Source: Cupriavidus sp. YR651 (lineage in GTDB: Bacteria > Pseudomonadota > Gammaproteobacteria > Burkholderiales > Burkholderiaceae). From it: a stretch of DNA of 64,000 bases. Where the stretch lies: positions 1-64,000 of the forward strand of contig NZ_FMYZ01000001.1 of NCBI RefSeq assembly GCF_900101625.1, given 5' to 3'. The translations under genes were made by a program, and so were the position numbers. The notes below the pieces were generated by a model, which did not search any database, was not told the DNA's origin, and worked only from the letters and a program-made list of their open reading frames with translations. Below, in pieces: positions 61,192-64,000 of this stretch. Numbering within the stretch: position 1 is the first letter of the stretch; every line of letters starts with the position of its first letter.

Positions 61192-62843
61192 TCCCCATCA
61201 TGAACGCATTTCGTAAGACGCTGCTGGTAACGGCCACTGCGGCCGCGCTGGCCACACCGGCGGCACAGGCCATGGACATTGAGGCACGCGGCGTGGGGAC
61301 CGCGAGGATTACCGACGATCTGGCATCCGTCCGCACGTCTGCGCTTAGGCAGGCCAAGCGAAATGCGGTGCTGGCCGCGCTGGACAAGGTGGTCGGGGCA
61401 GGTACCAGCAAGAGTGCAGACGTGCAGGCAAAGCTGGATGACCTCGTCGTCCAGGTGGGGGAAGAATCGTTCTACAGCCCCGTTCCCAGTTCTGTGGATG
61501 GGCAATACCAGGTCAGCATCACGCTGCGCATGGACGACAAGGCGCTGCGGACGCAAATCAGCGATCTTGGCCTGGCGTTGAACACCACCACGACGCGCAG
61601 CCAACCCATCCTGGTGATGATGGACGAGTTCTTCACCACCCCCACAAACTTGCGCGCACCCCTGGAAGAGTTGACCGAATTCAGGCATGAGGAAGGCAGC
61701 AGCTACAACGAAAAGGAGGCTGCTTCCAGCTCGAAAAAGGCGGCTTACGCTGCAAGCAGCAACTCGGCCTACGCATCGAAGGAGCAGGCCGCCTATGCCG
61801 TGAAGGAAAGCGCGGCAGGCCGGGTGAGCGCGGCCCGGGACACGCAGGTGGCCGGTGCCGCGCGCGACGGATATGGTGGCCAGGCCGCCGTGGCCGGTCG
61901 CGACAGCGCTCGCTACGATGCCGCCAGTGCCAGCAGCCGGCAGGCCGCCGGCGCGGCCTCGCGCCAGGTTGCTGCAGCCAGCAGCAGCAATGTCGCCGCC
62001 GCCTCTTCGTCCCAGTCGGCATACGCGCACAACGTCAGCGCCGAGGACCATAACAACACGTACTTCCGCAAGCTGGTCAAGTACCAGCCTCAGAACACGG
62101 GACCGGACAAGAAGAACTACACCTATAACGAGTTGAAGGGTCAACTGGGCGATCTCGATATCAAGGTCATCGACAACGCCCTGTTCAAGAGCAAGTATTT
62201 CGGCAACCGCGCCATCACGCTGGACCAACTGGAAAATGGCGCCGAGCTGGCCAAATACACGGAGTTCGCGCGCCAGGAAGCCACCGCCGACTACCTGATG
62301 ATCGGCTCGTCCGTCATCTACGACGTGGGCGTGGACAAGAACTCGGGCCAGCCGGCATGCACGGGCGTGGCCAGCACCAAGACGTTCTCCACCAAGACCG
62401 GTGAAGATATCGGATCGGCAACGCAGTCCGAGGCAGCCATTGGCATCTCGTCCGACGATTGCCGCGCCAAGCTCGCGGGCAAGCTCGCTGCAAGCCTTGG
62501 CAACCAGGTCGGCAAGCGCATTCAGGACTTCGTCAAGCGCCGCACGATGTATGGCGCCGAGTACGTGATCCGCCTGACCGGTGGCACGCTGTCCCTGACG
62601 AATCGCACTGCATTCAACCAGGCGCTGAAGAACGTGCCGGGCTTGGAGAAGGCAACGCAGCGCCAGGCAGGCACTGACAAGCTGGAAGTCGTGGCGACCT
62701 ATCGCGGCACTGACCCGCTCGACCAGGCCGTGGCCATGGCGCTCGGCGGCAATCCGATGTTTGCCGGCCTGGACTCGATGGTCGACGGCAACATCGTCAC
62801 GCTCTGCATGAACGGTTGCGCCAAGACCAAGGCCGCTCGCTGA
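61188..62843 (+). CDS. Secreted FlgT-like protein with a Tyr/Ala/Ser-rich insert
   Basis: A 551-residue exported protein (a start at 61200 would remove four residues). After the signal peptide (cleavage near QA-MD) residues 30-130 read IEARGVGTARITDDLASVRT and a charged helix, like the N-terminal domain of FlgT and LPP20-type proteins. Residues about 138-165 begin a second domain. Residues about 171-285 are a low-complexity insert rich in Ala, Ser, Tyr and Gln (SSYNEKEAASSSKKAAYAAS onward). Residues 290-551 resume a folded domain with YLMIGSSVIYDVG and paired cysteines. It is coupled to a small lipoprotein gene and followed after 1 base by another lipoprotein gene. No flagellar genes are near, so an envelope role outside flagella is possible. 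Confidence 0.7.
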   Translation: MIPIMNAFRKTLLVTATAAALATPAAQAMDIEARGVGTARITDDLASVRTSALRQAKRNAVLAALDKVVGAGTSKSADVQAKLDDLVVQVGEESFYSPVPSSVDGQYQVSITLRMDDKALRTQISDLGLALNTTTTRSQPILVMMDEFFTTPTNLRAPLEELTEFRHEEGSSYNEKEAASSSKKAAYAASSNSAYASKEQAAYAVKESAAGRVSAARDTQVAGAARDGYGGQAAVAGRDSARYDAASASSRQAAGAASRQVAAASSSNVAAASSSQSAYAHNVSAEDHNNTYFRKLVKYQPQNTGPDKKNYTYNELKGQLGDLDIKVIDNALFKSKYFGNRAITLDQLENGAELAKYTEFARQEATADYLMIGSSVIYDVGVDKNSGQPACTGVASTKTFSTKTGEDIGSATQSEAAIGISSDDCRAKLAGKLAASLGNQVGKRIQDFVKRRTMYGAEYVIRLTGGTLSLTNRTAFNQALKNVPGLEKATQRQAGTDKLEVVATYRGTDPLDQAVAMALGGNPMFAGLDSMVDGNIVTLCMNGCAKTKAAR

Positions 62844-62844
62844 C

Positions 62845-64000
62845 ATGCGCAAGACGATCCTGACAACCGCCGCCGCCGCGGCCCTGGCGGCTTGCGGTAG
62901 CGCTGCAGCGGCTGCTGGCGTAGGCCTGTACGTCGTGCCGGGCATATTCTTTGATGATGCCGGCGCTGGCGCGGGCAGCAGCAAGATCGATCCCGCATTT
63001 CGTCCCGCGCTGGACATGAAGCAAAGCGTGGCGAAACTGCAGGAGCGCGCCCAGGCGCATTTCAAGACCCTCGCACCGACCATCGACAGCAAGAACAGGC
63101 TGCGCACCCTGGCCTTGTCTGTCCAGGTCACGCGCGCGTCGCGCTACCAGATCGACAAGTCGGATGGCACCACGGACATCTACCTGCCGTTGACACTGAG
63201 TCTGTACTTCAGCAATCCGATGACCGGCGAAGTGCTGCAGTCGTTCAGCCAGACGCGCTACGACGTGATGACCGTCACGCTCGCATCGGGCAAGGCGGCC
63301 ATCGACGCCAGCGTTGCCAACGTCTACCGCAACGGCTTTGCGACGTTGCTGGACACGATGCTGGCCGGCGCTGCCCGCCAGTTCAATCCCTACGTCGTGG
63401 AGACACGCGTTGTCGATACATGGCGCGGCTTTGTGATTCTGGACCGCGGCTACCGTGCCGGCATCGGCAAGGGCGATGTCATGAACGACGGCGCAAGCGA
63501 AATCCGCGTGGAACACGCTGGCGCCGACTACGCAGTGGCAGTACCGGTTCTGGGCGCGCCCAAGGATGGCGCGGTGTTCAGCCGCGCGGGCACGATGGCG
63601 CTGTCCAATGTAAAGAAGCCCCGCGTGCTGGCGCTGGTCAGCGACGGCAACGATGACTTGTCCAACGCCGTCAGCACGCAGCTGTTTACCGACAAGCTCG
63701 GCAGCGGTGCACCATTTGCCACCTTGCCCTTGAACGGCAACTTCAGCCAGGTGCAGGCGTCGATTGACAGCAATACCAGTATTGGCCACGAAGTGAGTGG
63801 CAAGCGCGCCCTGCCCGACTACTTCATCCGCATGGTGGTGCCGCCAGCGCGCCAGTACGCGCTGCCGACCAACCTGGCCTACAAGACGCTCCAGAGCTAT
63901 CAGGCATGGGCGTTCGCGGAACTCCTCTCGCGCGATGGCCGGGTGCTCTACGCGGCGGACGTCACCCAGCGCATTGACGATACCGTCACCGACAAGGCCG
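62845..64000 (+). CDS. Lipoprotein of unknown function, 3' end beyond window
   Basis: The frame starts at ATG 62845, one base after the previous stop, and is open to the right edge (385 complete codons). The N-terminus MRKTILTTAAAAALAACGSA is a signal with lipobox LAAC, followed by a Gly/Ala-rich hydrophobic stretch with YVVPGIFF. The mature part contains an extended beta-rich region and VLALVSDGNDDLSNAV, which recalls the Rossmann-like centre of FlgT/TolB-type envelope proteins. It is the third gene of the envelope operon. The C-terminus is not visible. Confidence 0.7.
   Translation, partial: MRKTILTTAAAAALAACGSAAAAAGVGLYVVPGIFFDDAGAGAGSSKIDPAFRPALDMKQSVAKLQERAQAHFKTLAPTIDSKNRLRTLALSVQVTRASRYQIDKSDGTTDIYLPLTLSLYFSNPMTGEVLQSFSQTRYDVMTVTLASGKAAIDASVANVYRNGFATLLDTMLAGAARQFNPYVVETRVVDTWRGFVILDRGYRAGIGKGDVMNDGASEIRVEHAGADYAVAVPVLGAPKDGAVFSRAGTMALSNVKKPRVLALVSDGNDDLSNAVSTQLFTDKLGSGAPFATLPLNGNFSQVQASIDSNTSIGHEVSGKRALPDYFIRMVVPPARQYALPTNLAYKTLQSYQAWAFAELLSRDGRVLYAADVTQRIDDTVTDKA

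Noticed and set aside
61188..62843. Flagellar assembly function for the FlgT-like protein
   Set aside because: Similarity is limited to the N-terminal domain pattern, and no flagellar genes occur in the window.
60969..63131. 720-codon minus-strand frame opposite the envelope operon
   Set aside because: The plus-strand genes have signal peptides, lipoboxes and start-stop overlaps. The antisense frame has none.

Overview
This is a GC-rich, gene-dense chromosomal window with many paired operons. It most resembles a soil or rhizosphere betaproteobacterium of the Burkholderiales, with Cupriavidus/Ralstonia the best guess. The guess rests on three Bug (TctC) periplasmic binding proteins next to catabolic genes, an AcdS/AcdR pair, a type III CoA transferase, PPK2 and a DUF485/SSS symporter pair. 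No rRNA, tRNA, CRISPR array, IS element or prophage module was recognised.

Layout. (1) 1-3.0 kb: a di-iron acyl-ACP desaturase-like gene (cut by the left edge), an NDH-2-like flavoprotein and an Rrf2 regulator. All three promoter regions carry the same operator pattern, AACTACGA-N9-TCGTAGTT. (2) 3.5-6.2 kb: an AspT-type transporter and a D-lactate dehydrogenase. (3) 6.5-12.9 kb: SulP transporter, GNAT protein, PPK2, a small secreted protein and an RRM protein. Two GGAC-CAAA-GTCC palindromes lie here, and an AT-richer MFS gene sits between an intact ppk2 and a second, truncated ppk2 tail. (4) 12.9-16.4 kb: LacI regulator with two operators, an aldarate-dehydratase-like enolase-superfamily enzyme and a Bug protein. 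(5) 17-27.2 kb: AstE/aspartoacylase-type hydrolase, ornithine-cyclodeaminase homologue and Lrp regulator (partly ectoine-cluster-like), then an unusual double-wHTH GntR regulator facing a C45 acyltransferase/hydrolase and a complete oligopeptide ABC transporter. (6) 27.5-31.95 kb: one 1490-residue TIR-transmembrane-WD40-TPR protein. (7) 32-33.8 kb: ACC deaminase (acdS) with its Lrp-type regulator (acdR).

(8) 34-42.7 kb: an IclR-controlled catabolic region. It holds Bug proteins, an MmgE/PrpD protein, a fumarase/adenylosuccinate-lyase superfamily enzyme, a CMD protein, a crotonase, a thiol dioxygenase of the 3-mercaptopropionate-dioxygenase type and a CaiB/BaiF CoA transferase, a set that suggests breakdown of an organosulfur acid. 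(9) 42.9-45.5 kb: a coiled-coil protein and a divergent EF-G paralogue with altered G motifs. (10) 45.9-50.5 kb: a VOC / flavin hydroxylase / DUF485 / symporter operon followed by a TetR regulator. (11) 50.7-58.4 kb: Old Yellow Enzyme, isochorismatase-like hydrolase, dienelactone-hydrolase-like protein, SixA, a trypsin-fold protein lacking the whole catalytic triad, an M19 dipeptidase with an internal Tat/lipoprotein signal, and a RibD_C reductase. (12) 58.8-64 kb: gamma-glutamyltransferase, then a cell-envelope operon (small lipoprotein, FlgT-like secreted protein with a Tyr/Ala/Ser-rich insert, and a lipoprotein cut by the right edge).

The most unusual single gene is the TIR-TM-WD40-TPR protein. 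The best-supported regulatory finding is the three-site Rrf2 operator.
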